A stretch of DNA of 42,356 nucleotides from Candidatus Zambryskibacteria bacterium RIFOXYC1_FULL_39_10 (GCA_001824275.1 MHWW01000013.1:1-42356), one strand, 5' to 3'. Shown: positions 1-7,654, counted from the stretch's first letter. Translations and numbers: made by a program. The notes: generated by a model not told the origin, from the letters alone.

Positions 1-90
1 ATTATTATGAGTTATCATCTGTCCTACTTGAGGGGTAGCGGGAGGGGTATCTTCTGTTATTAAGTATAGCATACTTGACCTTTTTAGTCA

Positions 91-115
91 AGTGGCAAGG
101 TTGAACCTTGACACT
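91..115. repeat. 25-bp palindromic repeat, intergenic copy
   Basis: Arms AGTGGCAAGGTT and AACCTTGACACT flank a central G, with one mismatch. The same element, perfectly palindromic, sits in frame inside dusB at 8348-8372. This copy lies just beyond the 3' end of dprA and could also act as a hairpin at the end of that transcript. Confidence 0.8.
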
Positions 116-118
116 TTG

Positions 119-1051
119 CTAGGCGAGGCGGATTTCGCCGAGGGATTCACGGATTAGGCCTTTGAGTTCCAAAAGTGAAAGCAAGGTTTGAGTTTCGCCG
201 ATAGGGATTTGATGTTGAGTTAGGGCTTCACGCAAAATCTCATCACGCGCCAAAGGTTCTATTAAAAGTTTTATAATTTGCATTTCTCTTTCCGAGCAAT
301 CTTCATAATTGGTTTCTTTTTTACCAGAACTCTTTTTTGATGACGAACCCAAATCTAATTTGCCAATATTCAGAGCTTCCAAAATATCGTCGGCATTGCG
401 GATTGGAGTCGCTCCCAGGCGCAGGAGCATATGGGGACCATCAGAGTGTGGAGAAAATATGCTCCCAGGAATAGTGAGAACTTCGCGATTGTATTCGGTC
501 GCTAATTTGGAGGTAATGAGAGTTCCGGATTTTAGTTCTGCCTCCACAACCAAAATGGCGTGGCACATACCAGCCATTATCCGGTTACGCCTCGGGAAAC
601 TGAAAAAAACTTTTTTGGCCACCGTGTCGTGCATCATAAGCGATGCTTTTTGTTCTGGTTCCATTTCTGAAATTAAAGTACCACCTCTCTCTACAATTTC
701 TTCGGCAAGCATAACATGCGTCTGCGGATGTAGTGCCTCGGGGTGAAGCCCTGAGCCAGGTATAGCAATGGTAGGTAAATTATTTTTGAGCGCGGCTCTG
801 TGGGCAATGGAGTCTATACCGAGTGCTAACCCCGATACAATGGTTATGGGGTAACCAGCAAGTTCTCTTATCAAATATTCAACTGCCTCTCGGCCGTAAT
901 TTGTATATTTGCGACTACCAACAACACAAAGGAGTTTACGGTTATAATCGGGCACATTGCCAGCGAAATATAATTGCTCGGGCGGATCGTTTATTTCGGT
1001 AAGCAACGGCGGCCAATCGGTCCTTTTAAGTGTATTTATTTTATAACTCAT
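119..1051 (-). CDS. dprA: DNA-processing protein DprA (Smf)
   Basis: Loads RecA onto incoming single-stranded DNA during natural transformation; cytoplasmic. The 310-residue protein has the Rossmann-like DprA fold: VGSRK near 44-48, SGLALGID near 73-80, FPRRNRIMAG near 152-161 and SGTLIT near 175-180. The C-terminal 65 residues look like the DprA winged helix. The stretch before FPRRN is longer than in typical homologues, which go almost directly from the glycine-rich strand into that motif. The start is the ATG at 1051; an extended -10-like TGTTAAAAT lies about 10 bases upstream. It is monocistronic and divergent from serS. The family call is secure; whether this organism is transformable is not shown by the sequence. 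Confidence 0.95.
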   Translation of the reverse strand: MSYKINTLKRTDWPPLLTEINDPPEQLYFAGNVPDYNRKLLCVVGSRKYTNYGREAVEYLIRELAGYPITIVSGLALGIDSIAHRAALKNNLPTIAIPGSGLHPEALHPQTHVMLAEEIVERGGTLISEMEPEQKASLMMHDTVAKKVFFSFPRRNRIMAGMCHAILVVEAELKSGTLITSKLATEYNREVLTIPGSIFSPHSDGPHMLLRLGATPIRNADDILEALNIGKLDLGSSSKKSSGKKETNYEDCSEREMQIIKLLIEPLARDEILREALTQHQIPIGETQTLLSLLELKGLIRESLGEIRLA

Positions 1052-1111
1052 TTCACTTTTATTTTAACAGATGTTAATATTATTTACATGAAATCGGACT
1101 AACCCACCCAA

Positions 1112-1136
1112 CCCCTCCCTTAATTTAAGGGAGGGG
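1112..1136. repeat. REP-like palindrome (CCCCTCCCTT / AAGGGAGGGG)
   Basis: Ten-base perfect arms around a 5-base AT centre, in the dprA-serS intergenic region. One of a family of C/T-rich palindromes in this window (3322, 4035, 6970, 7038, 7560, 7630). All lie outside the 10-41 kb island. Confidence 0.85.
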
Positions 1137-1173
1137 CAAGGGGATAGTTAAGATAATCATTTAAAATTTCATT

Positions 1174-2493
1174 ATGTTAGACATAAAATTTATAAGAGAA
1201 AATGCGGAATTGATTGCTCTCGGTGCCGTGAAGAAGCACATTCCATTTGATGTGCAAAAACTTTTGGAAGTAGATGATAAGAGAAAAAAGTTGAGTCAGG
1301 AAGTTGAGGAAAAGCGGGCTCGGCAAAACAAGGTGAGTGAAGAAGTGGCCCGCCTGTCATCGCCTGAAGGCTCAGCCGATGGCGGACAGGCAAAGGCGGA
1401 CTTGATTAGACAAATGCAACCGCTCAAAGAAGAAACGCAAAAATTGGAGGAAGAGCTCAAAGAAGTGATGGTGGAATGGCAAAAGTTGATGGTCTCTGTT
1501 CCCAACATTCCCGATGTGTCAGTACCAGAAGGTGATGATGATGCGGCAAATGTTGAAGTTAGACGATGGGGCCCCGCCTCATCGGCGGGCGGGGATATTC
1601 CAAAATTTGATTTTACTCCCAAAGACCATATCGAACTTATGGAAAATTTGGACTTGGCTGATTTTGAAACTGGGGCCAAGGTGGCTGGATTTCGTGGTTA
1701 TTTTTTGAAAAATGAAGGAGCGGAACTTTCTTTTGCACTCTGGCAACTTTCGGTAGATTTGTTTAGAAAAAATCATCCAGAATATTCTATGATGCTTGTG
1801 CCGTCTCTGGTGAAAAGGGAAACTTTGCTTGGTTCAGGGTATCTGCCTCAAGGAGAAGATGATTTGTATCATACTCAAGACAATGATTATTTGGCGGGAA
1901 CTGCCGAGGTAGCTACCATGAGTTATTTTTCGGATAAGGTTTATGAAAAGAAAGATTTACCAATGAAAAAATTTGCATTTTCGCCAGCGTTTAGGAGAGA
2001 GGCCGGAAGTTATAGTAAAGATACTAAAGGCCTTTATCGAGTGCACGAGTTTATGAAATTTGAACAAGTTATTATTTGCGAAGCCTCACACGAAGAAAGC
2101 GTCAAATATCACGAGGAACTTTTGGCTAATGCCGAACAAATTTTGCAGGCTCTCGAGCTTCCTTATCATGTAGTAGTTAATTGTGGAGGGGATTTGGGCT
2201 TGGGACAAGTCAAAAAATATGATATAGAAACTTGGATACCATCAAAAAATAAATATGGCGAGACTCATTCCTGTTCGTATTTTCACGATTTTCAAACTCG
2301 TCGATTAAATATTAAATATCGAGACAGTGATAATAAATTAAAATTTGCTCACTCACTGAACAATACCGCTCTAGCGACTCCTCGGATTTTGATTCAACTG
2401 CTTGAAAACAATCAACTCTCCGATGGCTCAATCGTGATTCCAAAAGCTTTGCGTCCTTATATGGGAGGGAAGGAAAAGATTTCTAAGAAATAA
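1174..2493 (+). CDS. serS: Seryl-tRNA synthetase
   Basis: Charges tRNA-Ser with serine; cytoplasmic class II synthetase. The 439-residue length is normal for the family. The N-terminal arm (about 28-110) is the antiparallel coiled coil that binds the tRNA-Ser variable arm. Motif 2 is visible around residues 270-295 (SPAFRREAGSYSKD), and motif 3 around 400 (ATPRILIQLLENNQ). Two palindromic DNA repeats are kept in frame: one within the coiled-coil arm (residues about 59-73, SSPEGSADGGQ) and one in the linker before the catalytic domain (residues about 133-140). Its stop is one base before the next start, so it is probably co-transcribed with the ftsQ-like gene. Confidence 0.97.
   Translation: MLDIKFIRENAELIALGAVKKHIPFDVQKLLEVDDKRKKLSQEVEEKRARQNKVSEEVARLSSPEGSADGGQAKADLIRQMQPLKEETQKLEEELKEVMVEWQKLMVSVPNIPDVSVPEGDDDAANVEVRRWGPASSAGGDIPKFDFTPKDHIELMENLDLADFETGAKVAGFRGYFLKNEGAELSFALWQLSVDLFRKNHPEYSMMLVPSLVKRETLLGSGYLPQGEDDLYHTQDNDYLAGTAEVATMSYFSDKVYEKKDLPMKKFAFSPAFRREAGSYSKDTKGLYRVHEFMKFEQVIICEASHEESVKYHEELLANAEQILQALELPYHVVVNCGGDLGLGQVKKYDIETWIPSKNKYGETHSCSYFHDFQTRRLNIKYRDSDNKLKFAHSLNNTALATPRILIQLLENNQLSDGSIVIPKALRPYMGGKEKISKK
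1348..1391. repeat. Palindromic element in frame inside serS (copy 1)
   Basis: Begins GCCCGCCTGTCATCG and ends GATGGCGGACAGGC, an imperfect palindrome with GC content well above its surroundings. It encodes part of the coiled-coil arm of SerS. A relative with the same GCCCGCCTG...GGCGGGCAGG plan is in dusB at 8595-8630. Confidence 0.75.
1572..1594. repeat. Palindromic element in frame inside serS (copy 2)
   Basis: CCCCGCC and GGCGGGCGGGG arms around a TCATC centre. It encodes a flexible Gly/Ser/Ala segment at the start of the catalytic domain linker. Confidence 0.6.
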
Positions 2494-2494
2494 T

Positions 2495-3337
2495 ATGCAA
2501 GGTAGAAGATATAATAAGGCTTCTTCAAGAATTGCCAAAAGGAACAATGCAAGAAGAGTTTTTGGTTTGGTTTTGAAAGTTGGATTACCGATCATTTTTT
2601 TGATTGGTATTATTTTTATTTTGAGAGCCGATTTTTTGCAGATAAAAAATATTGTAGTTTTGGGTGCCGAAACTGTATCTACCGAAAATCTCAAAGCTAC
2701 AGCCCTAAGTCGGACTTCGGGCGACCATTTTTTTATAATACCAAAGACAAATATTTTGTTTTTAAATAAACAAGAATTGGCTGACACCCTGCTCACTACT
2801 TTCCCAAGATTAGAAAAAGCAGAAATTAATAAACAATATTTTAGTAAGAGTATTGTTTTGAAAGTTCTAGAGAGGGAAGCAGACTTTTTATGGTGCGCTT
2901 CTTCAGAAGAATGTTTCTATATGAATAAAAGTGGTTTGATATTTGAAAAGGCTGAAACCCTAAGTGACAAATTTATTTTTAAAGGTGGTGTGACTGGAGA
3001 CCCTATCATGCAAAGTTTTGCTACTGCAGGCAAAATTCAAAATTATTTAAAATTTATTGATGTGTTTGAAAAGGCGGGTTTTGAGGCGACATATATAAAT
3101 ATCGAGTCTTCTGACAAGGCTATATTGGGCACCAGTATCGGGGAAGTATTTTTTAGTCCGGGAGAGGCTGATCTTGCTCTGATAGCGCAAAATGCCTTGC
3201 TTTTAATAGATGAAATAAAAAGCAATAACCTTGACGCCACATTTGAATATATTGACGCTCGCTTTGGCAATAAGATGTTTTATAAGTTGAAATACCCTCA
3301 CCCGCCTCGCTCTGCTCGGCACCCTCTCCTCGACTGA
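2495..3337 (+). CDS. ftsQ: FtsQ/DivIB-like cell-division protein
   Basis: FtsQ is the bitopic scaffold of the divisome, bridging early and late division proteins at the membrane. The 280-residue protein has a basic cytoplasmic tail (1-21), one transmembrane helix (about 22-43) and then a POTRA-type region starting near 47 (FLQIKNIVVLG), followed by the extracytoplasmic beta domain. It follows serS with a one-base gap. The last 12 or so codons, after FYKLKYPH, are encoded by a REP-like palindrome and are probably a non-conserved extension created by the repeat. FtsQ-type proteins diverge strongly, so the family is supported by architecture more than by residues. Confidence 0.75.
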   Translation: MQGRRYNKASSRIAKRNNARRVFGLVLKVGLPIIFLIGIIFILRADFLQIKNIVVLGAETVSTENLKATALSRTSGDHFFIIPKTNILFLNKQELADTLLTTFPRLEKAEINKQYFSKSIVLKVLEREADFLWCASSEECFYMNKSGLIFEKAETLSDKFIFKGGVTGDPIMQSFATAGKIQNYLKFIDVFEKAGFEATYINIESSDKAILGTSIGEVFFSPGEADLALIAQNALLLIDEIKSNNLDATFEYIDARFGNKMFYKLKYPHPPRSARHPLLD

Positions 3338-3345
3338 GGAGAGGG
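3322..3345. repeat. REP-like palindrome overlapping the ftsQ stop
   Basis: CCCTCTCCTC and GAGGAGAGGG arms around GACT; a perfect 10-bp inverted repeat. It supplies the final codons and stop codon of the ftsQ-like gene. Confidence 0.85.
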
Positions 3346-3457
3346 AACACGCGAGCACTTTTTCCACCAGCCTAAATTTCTGATTTTTTCTTAAATTACA
3401 AAAAATTGTTATTTTAAAACATTTTTTTCAACTTAACTTTACAAAACAAGAAAAGGG

Positions 3458-3485
3458 TTGACAAATTTTATAGATTTGATATGTT
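3458..3485 (+). promoter_or_regulatory. Sigma70-type promoter for the 3492-3659 RNA
   Basis: TTGACA at 3458-3463, 16-base spacer, TATGTT at 3480-3485. The predicted start near 3492 is the beginning of a folded, ORF-free transcript. Confidence 0.75.
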
Positions 3486-3491
3486 GTTTAT

Positions 3492-3659
3492 CGGGTAGAT
3501 CCGGCGATGAAGTATCTCCTCCCCTTGAGGAAGCCCGCGAGTGGGCGTTCACTTGAGAGAGTAATCACTCTCGGAGGGTAGTTACTAAGGGGAGGGCTGG
3601 TGAAAGGACCACCGTACGGTAACGGATTCTGCTCAGGCCATCCTTCGGGGTGGCCTTTT
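3492..3659 (+). ncRNA. Unrecognised structured RNA with its own promoter and terminator
   Basis: No protein is encoded. The transcript folds around a closing helix of 3493-3503 with 3623-3634 (GGGTA and ATCCG against CGGAT and TGCTC). A 10-bp helix joins 3517-3526 to 3587-3596. Inside are hairpins such as GCCC/GGGC near 3532-3545 and GAGAG/CTCTC near 3555-3572. A GGTG/CACC hairpin and a CCGTACGG palindrome follow, and then the terminator. The size, strong promoter and terminator suggest a housekeeping or regulatory small RNA. I do not see the RNase P, tmRNA or SRP signature motifs. A 6S-like or riboswitch-like role is possible but unproven. No plus-strand gene follows closely, so it is not an obvious leader. 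Confidence 0.7.
3636..3659 (+). terminator. Intrinsic terminator of the 3.5-kb RNA
   Basis: GGCCATCC and GGGTGGCC pair over 8 bp with a TTCG tetraloop, followed by TTTT. It abuts the 3' end of the convergent DUF559 gene. Confidence 0.85.
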
Positions 3660-4012
3660 CATTTAAAATTTTCTTCTATTATTTTAATTACCTTATTCAT
3701 ATCTTCATCAACCTGCTTATTTTTGAATCTCAAAACTTTGTAGTCTAGTTCTTTGAAAAATTTATCTCTGATTTTATCGTATTCTCGGTTATCATTTTTG
3801 TTGTGAATTTCTCCATCAATTTCAATTATTAATCTTTTCTCAGCGCAATAAAAATCTAAAATATATCCTCCTATACTGGTCTGTCTTCTGAATTTGAATC
3901 CCAACAATCTTCTGTCTTTCAAATACCACCACAATTTTTCTTCTTGCGGAGTTTGTTCCCTCCGCAGTTCTTTCCTTCTATCTATATATTTATTTAAATT
4001 ATGAACCTTCAC
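3659..4012 (-). CDS. DUF559 (Vsr-like) endonuclease-domain protein
   Basis: This 117-residue protein is a single DUF559 domain, a small fold of the very-short-patch-repair/PD-(D/E)XK endonuclease group. Visible marks are the N-terminal RRKELRREQTPQEEKLW helix, the FKFRRQTSIGGYILDFYC core strand pair, and the IIEIDGEIH strand carrying the acidic residues. Small DUF559 proteins are common as stand-alone genes in CPR genomes; the substrate is not known. The gene is convergent with the preceding RNA and divergent from the next membrane protein. Confidence 0.85.
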   Translation of the reverse strand: MKVHNLNKYIDRRKELRREQTPQEEKLWWYLKDRRLLGFKFRRQTSIGGYILDFYCAEKRLIIEIDGEIHNKNDNREYDKIRDKFFKELDYKVLRFKNKQVDEDMNKVIKIIEENFK

Positions 4013-4034
4013 TACACATTAATTATGAGGTTTT

Positions 4035-4058
4035 CCCTCTCCTTATTCAAGGAGAGGG
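4035..4058. repeat. REP-like palindrome
   Basis: CCCTCTCCTT and AAGGAGAGGG around ATTC, perfect arms, followed by a GGCCGTAGGCC palindrome and GGGTGAGG. It lies between the DUF559 gene and the promoter of the next gene, which argues that translation does not begin upstream of it. Confidence 0.85.
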
Positions 4059-4120
4059 TGGCCGTAGGCCGGGTGAGGTGTTTTATGGATGAGGTTGTTA
4101 ATATTTTATGTAGTTATTGC

Positions 4121-4126
4121 TATAAT
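4121..4126 (+). promoter_or_regulatory. Extended -10 promoter immediately before a start codon
   Basis: TGCTATAAT (extended -10 plus perfect TATAAT) ends 6 bases before the ATG at 4133. Transcription would begin at or next to the start codon, implying a leaderless mRNA. Confidence 0.65.
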
Positions 4127-4132
4127 ATACCT

Positions 4133-4534
4133 ATGTCTGATGTTTATGAGAATGACTCATTTTTTTTAGCTTATATAAAATGGCACTATAGAAAAGGGTT
4201 AAGAGAACTCTTTTATGTGTCTCAAAACTTTTTGTGGTTTGTGACCCACTTCTTTTCATTTAGGCTTTTAATCAAAACCTTGTTTGCTCCATGGAAAAGG
4301 TTGGGCGAAACTTATGAAGGCGGTTTCAATCTGAGTGCATTTGCCTCAACCCTTATAGTAAATAGTCTTATGAGAGCGGTTGGGTTCTTCACTAAGATTT
4401 TGGTTTTGTTTGTCGGAGCCATTTCGTATATTGTAGTTTTGGCATTTTCAATTTGTATCCTAGTGATCTGGATATTGGCACCACTTATACTCGTCGGTAG
4501 CCTTGTTCTATCAGTAACATTTTTTGTGATTTAA
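4133..4534 (+). CDS. Membrane protein of unknown function
   Basis: Encodes 133 residues beginning MSDVYENDS. The reading frame is open upstream to 4001, but that part translates a palindromic repeat and precedes a good -10 box, so 4133 is chosen. A soluble N-terminal segment with many aromatic residues (WHYRKGLRELFYVSQNF) is followed by a re-entrant or short helix, then two strong transmembrane helices in the C-terminal half (about 77-130). It sits 4 bases upstream of the Clp-like ATPase gene and is almost certainly in the same operon, so it may be that protein's membrane partner. Confidence 0.75.
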   Translation: MSDVYENDSFFLAYIKWHYRKGLRELFYVSQNFLWFVTHFFSFRLLIKTLFAPWKRLGETYEGGFNLSAFASTLIVNSLMRAVGFFTKILVLFVGAISYIVVLAFSICILVIWILAPLILVGSLVLSVTFFVI

Positions 4535-4538
4535 TTTT

Positions 4539-6956
4539 ATGACTTTTAAAAAACTTAAAGAAATTTCAGAACCACATTTTTATAGTATTGCACTAGATCG
4601 GTATTTTGCTAAAAAGTGGCGGAGTGTTTTGAGGAAATTGACAGCTCTCGCTGCTCTCATCTCTTTTGGTTTGTCTTTTGATATCCTGCCTCTTTCGTTT
4701 GGCAAAGCTGACGGTATGTTTTTTGTTTTCATTTTTATTTATCTCACTCTCTCTTTTGTTGAATTCTTTTATAGGTCAATGATGGATGATGGGCTGACAG
4801 TCAGGATAAAAGAAAAAATGATAGATAAAAATGTTAGTCTCGATTATGGTCTTTCCAATATATTGTATGCTACTGATGAAATTGATGTGACGAGAGGTCT
4901 CTTTGAAACTAAAATTGGACTTATGATTTTCCTCAGACTCGGTATTCCTTATGAAAATTGTAAAAATTTTGTTTATTCAGAGAGGTCTCCGATAATGGCC
5001 TCGGCGTTAAACTTTGATAGTGATTTTGTCAATTTACCTCAATACGCAAGCACTCTTTACGATATCGATAAATCATTCCAATCATTCCTCGCCCAAAATT
5101 CTATAAACAAGGTTGAATTTGTTGGTGCAGTCCTGTGGGTGAGTAGAATGGAAGAGTCGAAACAATGCAAAGAAAGATTTTGGGGGCGCGAAAATTTGGG
5201 AGCGATCCCTTCCATAGGTACGAGTTGGTCATATGGGGTTGTGACTGACCTCGGTAAATTTGGAGTGCCTTTTGAGTACTCAGTTGACATCTCTCTTTTT
5301 GATTCAGAAAATGGTTATCGAGAAAAAGAGGTTCAAATACTTGAAAATATTCTGCAGAGGAGTAGTGAAGCCAATGCGATTATAATTGACGATGACGAAA
5401 AAGTCGCCAGAGATATCGTGGGGCGATTACTTAAAAAAATTAAACTCGGAACATCATTACCTTCGGTTGAGCATAAAAACATTATTGAGCTTGACGCAAA
5501 TAATTTGATAGCTTCATTCAAAAATAGAAGTGAACTTGAGGCAGAGATTTTAAAAATTTTGAATCAGTCGGTTTTGGCGGGCAATATTATTCTATATGTG
5601 AGCGACTTGTCAGGATTTGTCTCGAGTACCAAAAATTTGGGAATAAACCTACCATCACTCCTCTCACCTTTCCTTGCTTCAGATCACATTCAAATAATTT
5701 CTTCTGCTACTAATTCTGATTTTCATTTTATTATTGAATCGAGCCCGACACTACTCGAAAGATTTGAGAGGGTCATTCCTGATGCAATCGGGGTGGAAGC
5801 CTCTGTCAGTGTCCTCCTGGAGCAAGTTTTGCCTATTGAAAAGCAGTATGGGGTGATGTTTTCTTATCCAGCAATTTTAAATTTGGCTAAGTCGGCCGAT
5901 GAATTTATAACTTACGGAGAGATGCCAAGCAAAGCGCTTGATATGCTCATCGAAATTGCCCCTTGGGCGGCAGAGCGGAAAATTGGAGTTTTGAAAGAAA
6001 ATGATGTGTCAGTTTTTGTTTCTGAAAAGACGGGTATCTCTACCGGCATGATAAAAGAAAAAGAGATGGAAAAGATAGAGCACCTTGAAGAACTTTTGCA
6101 TAAGAGAGTGGTTGGTCAAGACGAAGCGGTAAGCGGTATCGCGAGTGCCATAAGGAGATCACGCTCTGGCATCGCCAATCCCAAAAGACCGATATCTTCG
6201 TTTCTTTTTATCGGCCCGACAGGGGTGGGGAAGACTGAAGTCTCCAAATCTTTGGCAGAAAGCTTTTTTGGTGACGAAAAAAAGATGGTGCGATTTGATA
6301 TGTCTGAATATAGTTCTCCTGAAGCTCTCTCCCAACTTATCGGGGACTTCGCTATGAACCGAAGTGGGCTTCTGGCTAGCAAAGTCAGAGATAATCCTTA
6401 TGGAGTATTGCTCCTAGATGAATTTGAAAAGTCAGCGCCGGATGTGCTGGACTTATTTTTGCAGGTGCTGGATGAAGGTGTGTTTACTGATGCGCTGGGT
6501 AGGCAGGTGAATTGTCGCAACCTCATAATTATTGCGACCTCGAACGCGGGGAGCGATATGATTTGGGAGACTATCAAATCGGGAAGTAATTTAGTCAAAT
6601 CAAAAGATGTGATAATCAATTCAATTATAAAAGATAAAATTTTCCGCCCTGAACTTCTCAATCGTTTTGATGGCATCATCTTCTTCCATCCATTACAAAA
6701 TAACGAACTTGAAAGTGTCGCTCGGATGGGGCTTGAAAAATTGGCGAGGAGGCTCAAGGAGAGGGATATTGAATTTGTCGTTAATCAAGATATTGTTAAT
6801 TTTTTGGTAGAAAAGGGCAGTGACCCGCAGTTTGGTGGGCGCTCTATCAATCGCGCAATTCAAAATGAAATTGAAGACCTCATTGCTCGCAAAATAGTTT
6901 CAGGCAAAGCTAAACCGGGGAGCAAGATTGAAATCAAAAGGGAGGAGCTCAATTAA
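4539..6956 (+). CDS. Membrane-tethered Clp/Hsp100-family AAA+ ATPase with degenerate D1
   Basis: The 805-residue protein starts with two predicted transmembrane helices (about 33-75) instead of a Clp N domain. The C-terminal half is a complete Hsp100 D2 module: Walker A GPTGVGKT at about 559-566, Walker B LLLDEFEK near 623-630, and a C-terminal small domain with FGGRSINRAIQ. Residues about 270-470 align in order with a ClpC/ClpB first AAA+ domain (for example NIIELDANNLIASF and LLERFERVIP), but the expected P-loop is replaced by IIIDDDEKVARD, so D1 should not bind ATP. Likely role: unfolding of membrane or envelope proteins. A ClpP partner gene is not present in the window. Confidence 0.85.
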   Translation: MTFKKLKEISEPHFYSIALDRYFAKKWRSVLRKLTALAALISFGLSFDILPLSFGKADGMFFVFIFIYLTLSFVEFFYRSMMDDGLTVRIKEKMIDKNVSLDYGLSNILYATDEIDVTRGLFETKIGLMIFLRLGIPYENCKNFVYSERSPIMASALNFDSDFVNLPQYASTLYDIDKSFQSFLAQNSINKVEFVGAVLWVSRMEESKQCKERFWGRENLGAIPSIGTSWSYGVVTDLGKFGVPFEYSVDISLFDSENGYREKEVQILENILQRSSEANAIIIDDDEKVARDIVGRLLKKIKLGTSLPSVEHKNIIELDANNLIASFKNRSELEAEILKILNQSVLAGNIILYVSDLSGFVSSTKNLGINLPSLLSPFLASDHIQIISSATNSDFHFIIESSPTLLERFERVIPDAIGVEASVSVLLEQVLPIEKQYGVMFSYPAILNLAKSADEFITYGEMPSKALDMLIEIAPWAAERKIGVLKENDVSVFVSEKTGISTGMIKEKEMEKIEHLEELLHKRVVGQDEAVSGIASAIRRSRSGIANPKRPISSFLFIGPTGVGKTEVSKSLAESFFGDEKKMVRFDMSEYSSPEALSQLIGDFAMNRSGLLASKVRDNPYGVLLLDEFEKSAPDVLDLFLQVLDEGVFTDALGRQVNCRNLIIIATSNAGSDMIWETIKSGSNLVKSKDVIINSIIKDKIFRPELLNRFDGIIFFHPLQNNELESVARMGLEKLARRLKERDIEFVVNQDIVNFLVEKGSDPQFGGRSINRAIQNEIEDLIARKIVSGKAKPGSKIEIKREELN

Positions 6957-6969
6957 CCTCACCCCTTAC

Positions 6970-7060
6970 CCCTCTCCTAGATGCAGGAGGGGGGAAACAT
7001 ATCTCACACAGTACTAGTTCTAGATTTTTGTATTTCTCCCTTCCCCTGCATCTAGGGGTG
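6970..7060. repeat. Two inverted REP-like palindromes
   Basis: The core CCTAGATGCAGG at 6976-6987 and its exact complement CCTGCATCTAGG at 7045-7056 are each embedded in a C/T-rich and G-rich palindrome. They lie head to head after the Clp-like gene and can pair with each other over 12 bp, so they may double as its terminator. Confidence 0.75.
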
Positions 7061-7087
7061 AAAAGCGAATACTTGGAGCTTTGCAAG

Positions 7088-7180
7088 AGTCATTGAGATT
7101 TTTTGAATAAAAAATCCAATGACTGGACAGTTCCTGTAAGGAAGGGCAATTCCACTTTAGTGGAATGGGATGAGGTTTTT
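7088..7180. other. Gene-free stretch with consecutive strong hairpins
   Basis: No gene is supported from 6957 to 7371. Within it, 7088-7104 pairs with 7109-7124 (AGTCATTG plus GATTTTTT against the complement, one bulged A, GAAT loop). TTCCT/AGGAA pairs near 7131-7143, and ATTCCACT/AGTGGAAT at 7149-7166 has a 2-base loop. A T-run follows near 7177. This could be a small RNA or a non-autonomous repeat element; the sequence alone does not decide. Confidence 0.5.
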
Positions 7181-7260
7181 TATGAGCAACAAAAAAATGG
7201 CTCTGTTAAGCCATATTTTACCACACCTACATACAAAATAGAAAAATCGTGTCAAAATGC

Positions 7261-7288
7261 TTGACAGATTTTGTGGTTGTGCTATACT
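7261..7288 (+). promoter_or_regulatory. Strong sigma70-type promoter with extended -10
   Basis: TTGACA at 7261-7266, 16-base spacer, then TGCTATACT with hexamer TATACT. It starts an isolated transcript that ends at the terminator near 7507. Confidence 0.8.
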
Positions 7289-7371
7289 ATATACAGACGT
7301 TGTGATGCTTTGGGTAACGGCGTGGCGAGTCCACCAACTCAGGTATTACAGCTATCACAAAGGAGCCAAAC

Positions 7372-7446
7372 ATGCACGCACGCAACCGCGGTGCGCCGAT
7401 GGCCACCATCGGCACCGCAAGGGCCAATTCCAATTATAGAGTCTGA
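7372..7446 (+). CDS. Putative 24-residue small protein (or small RNA locus)
   Basis: ATG at 7372 is preceded by an unusually good Shine-Dalgarno sequence, AAAGGAG at 7359-7365, with a 6-base spacer. The product begins MHARNRGAPMATIG and ends SNYRV: basic, with no transmembrane helix. Promoter, ribosome-binding site, ORF and strong terminator form a self-contained unit of about 210 bases, which is more than chance would produce. It could be a conserved micropeptide or a translated leader. Alternatively the RNA itself is functional and the ORF incidental. I do not recognise the peptide. Confidence 0.5.
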   Translation: MHARNRGAPMATIGTARANSNYRV

Positions 7447-7465
7447 ACCGCCGGCCGCCGGCAAC

Positions 7466-7507
7466 GCCCCGCCCCCTATAGTAAAAGGGGGGCGGGGCTA
7501 AATTTTT
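7466..7507 (+). terminator. Strong intrinsic terminator
   Basis: GCCCCGCCCCC pairs with GGGGGCGGGGC over 11 bp (12 with a T-G pair), loop about 9 bases, followed by TAAATTTTT. It is preceded by a second GC-rich palindrome (CCGGCCGCCGG). Confidence 0.85.
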
Positions 7508-7559
7508 ATATGACCTTATTTTTTATGTTCTTATCTAACCTCCCCGCACTTCGTATCGA

Positions 7560-7654
7560 CCCTCCTTACTTTAAGGAGGGAGCCGCGCAACTAGTTCAAT
7601 AGTTTAGAGAGAATAATAAATAGCAGTCACCCCTCCCTTAATGTAAGGGAGGGG
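7560..7654. repeat. Two REP-like palindromes upstream of dusB
   Basis: CCCTCCTT/AAGGAGGG at 7560-7580 and CCCCTCCCTTA/TAAGGGAGGGG at 7630-7654. The second closely matches the copy at 1112-1136. The region 7508-7712 otherwise holds no gene. Confidence 0.8.

Noticed and set aside
309-746. Open frame on the plus strand opposite dprA
   Set aside because: It is the antisense shadow of dprA; the translation is low-complexity and the minus-strand gene has all DprA motifs.
3492-3659. T-box riboswitch for the 3.5-kb RNA
   Set aside because: No TGGN-type antiterminator sequence is present before the terminator and no aminoacyl-tRNA synthetase or amino-acid gene follows.
7271-7501. 76-codon open frame over the strong promoter region
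   Set aside because: It begins upstream of the predicted transcription start and runs into the terminator. The 24-codon frame has the ribosome-binding site and fits between start and terminator.
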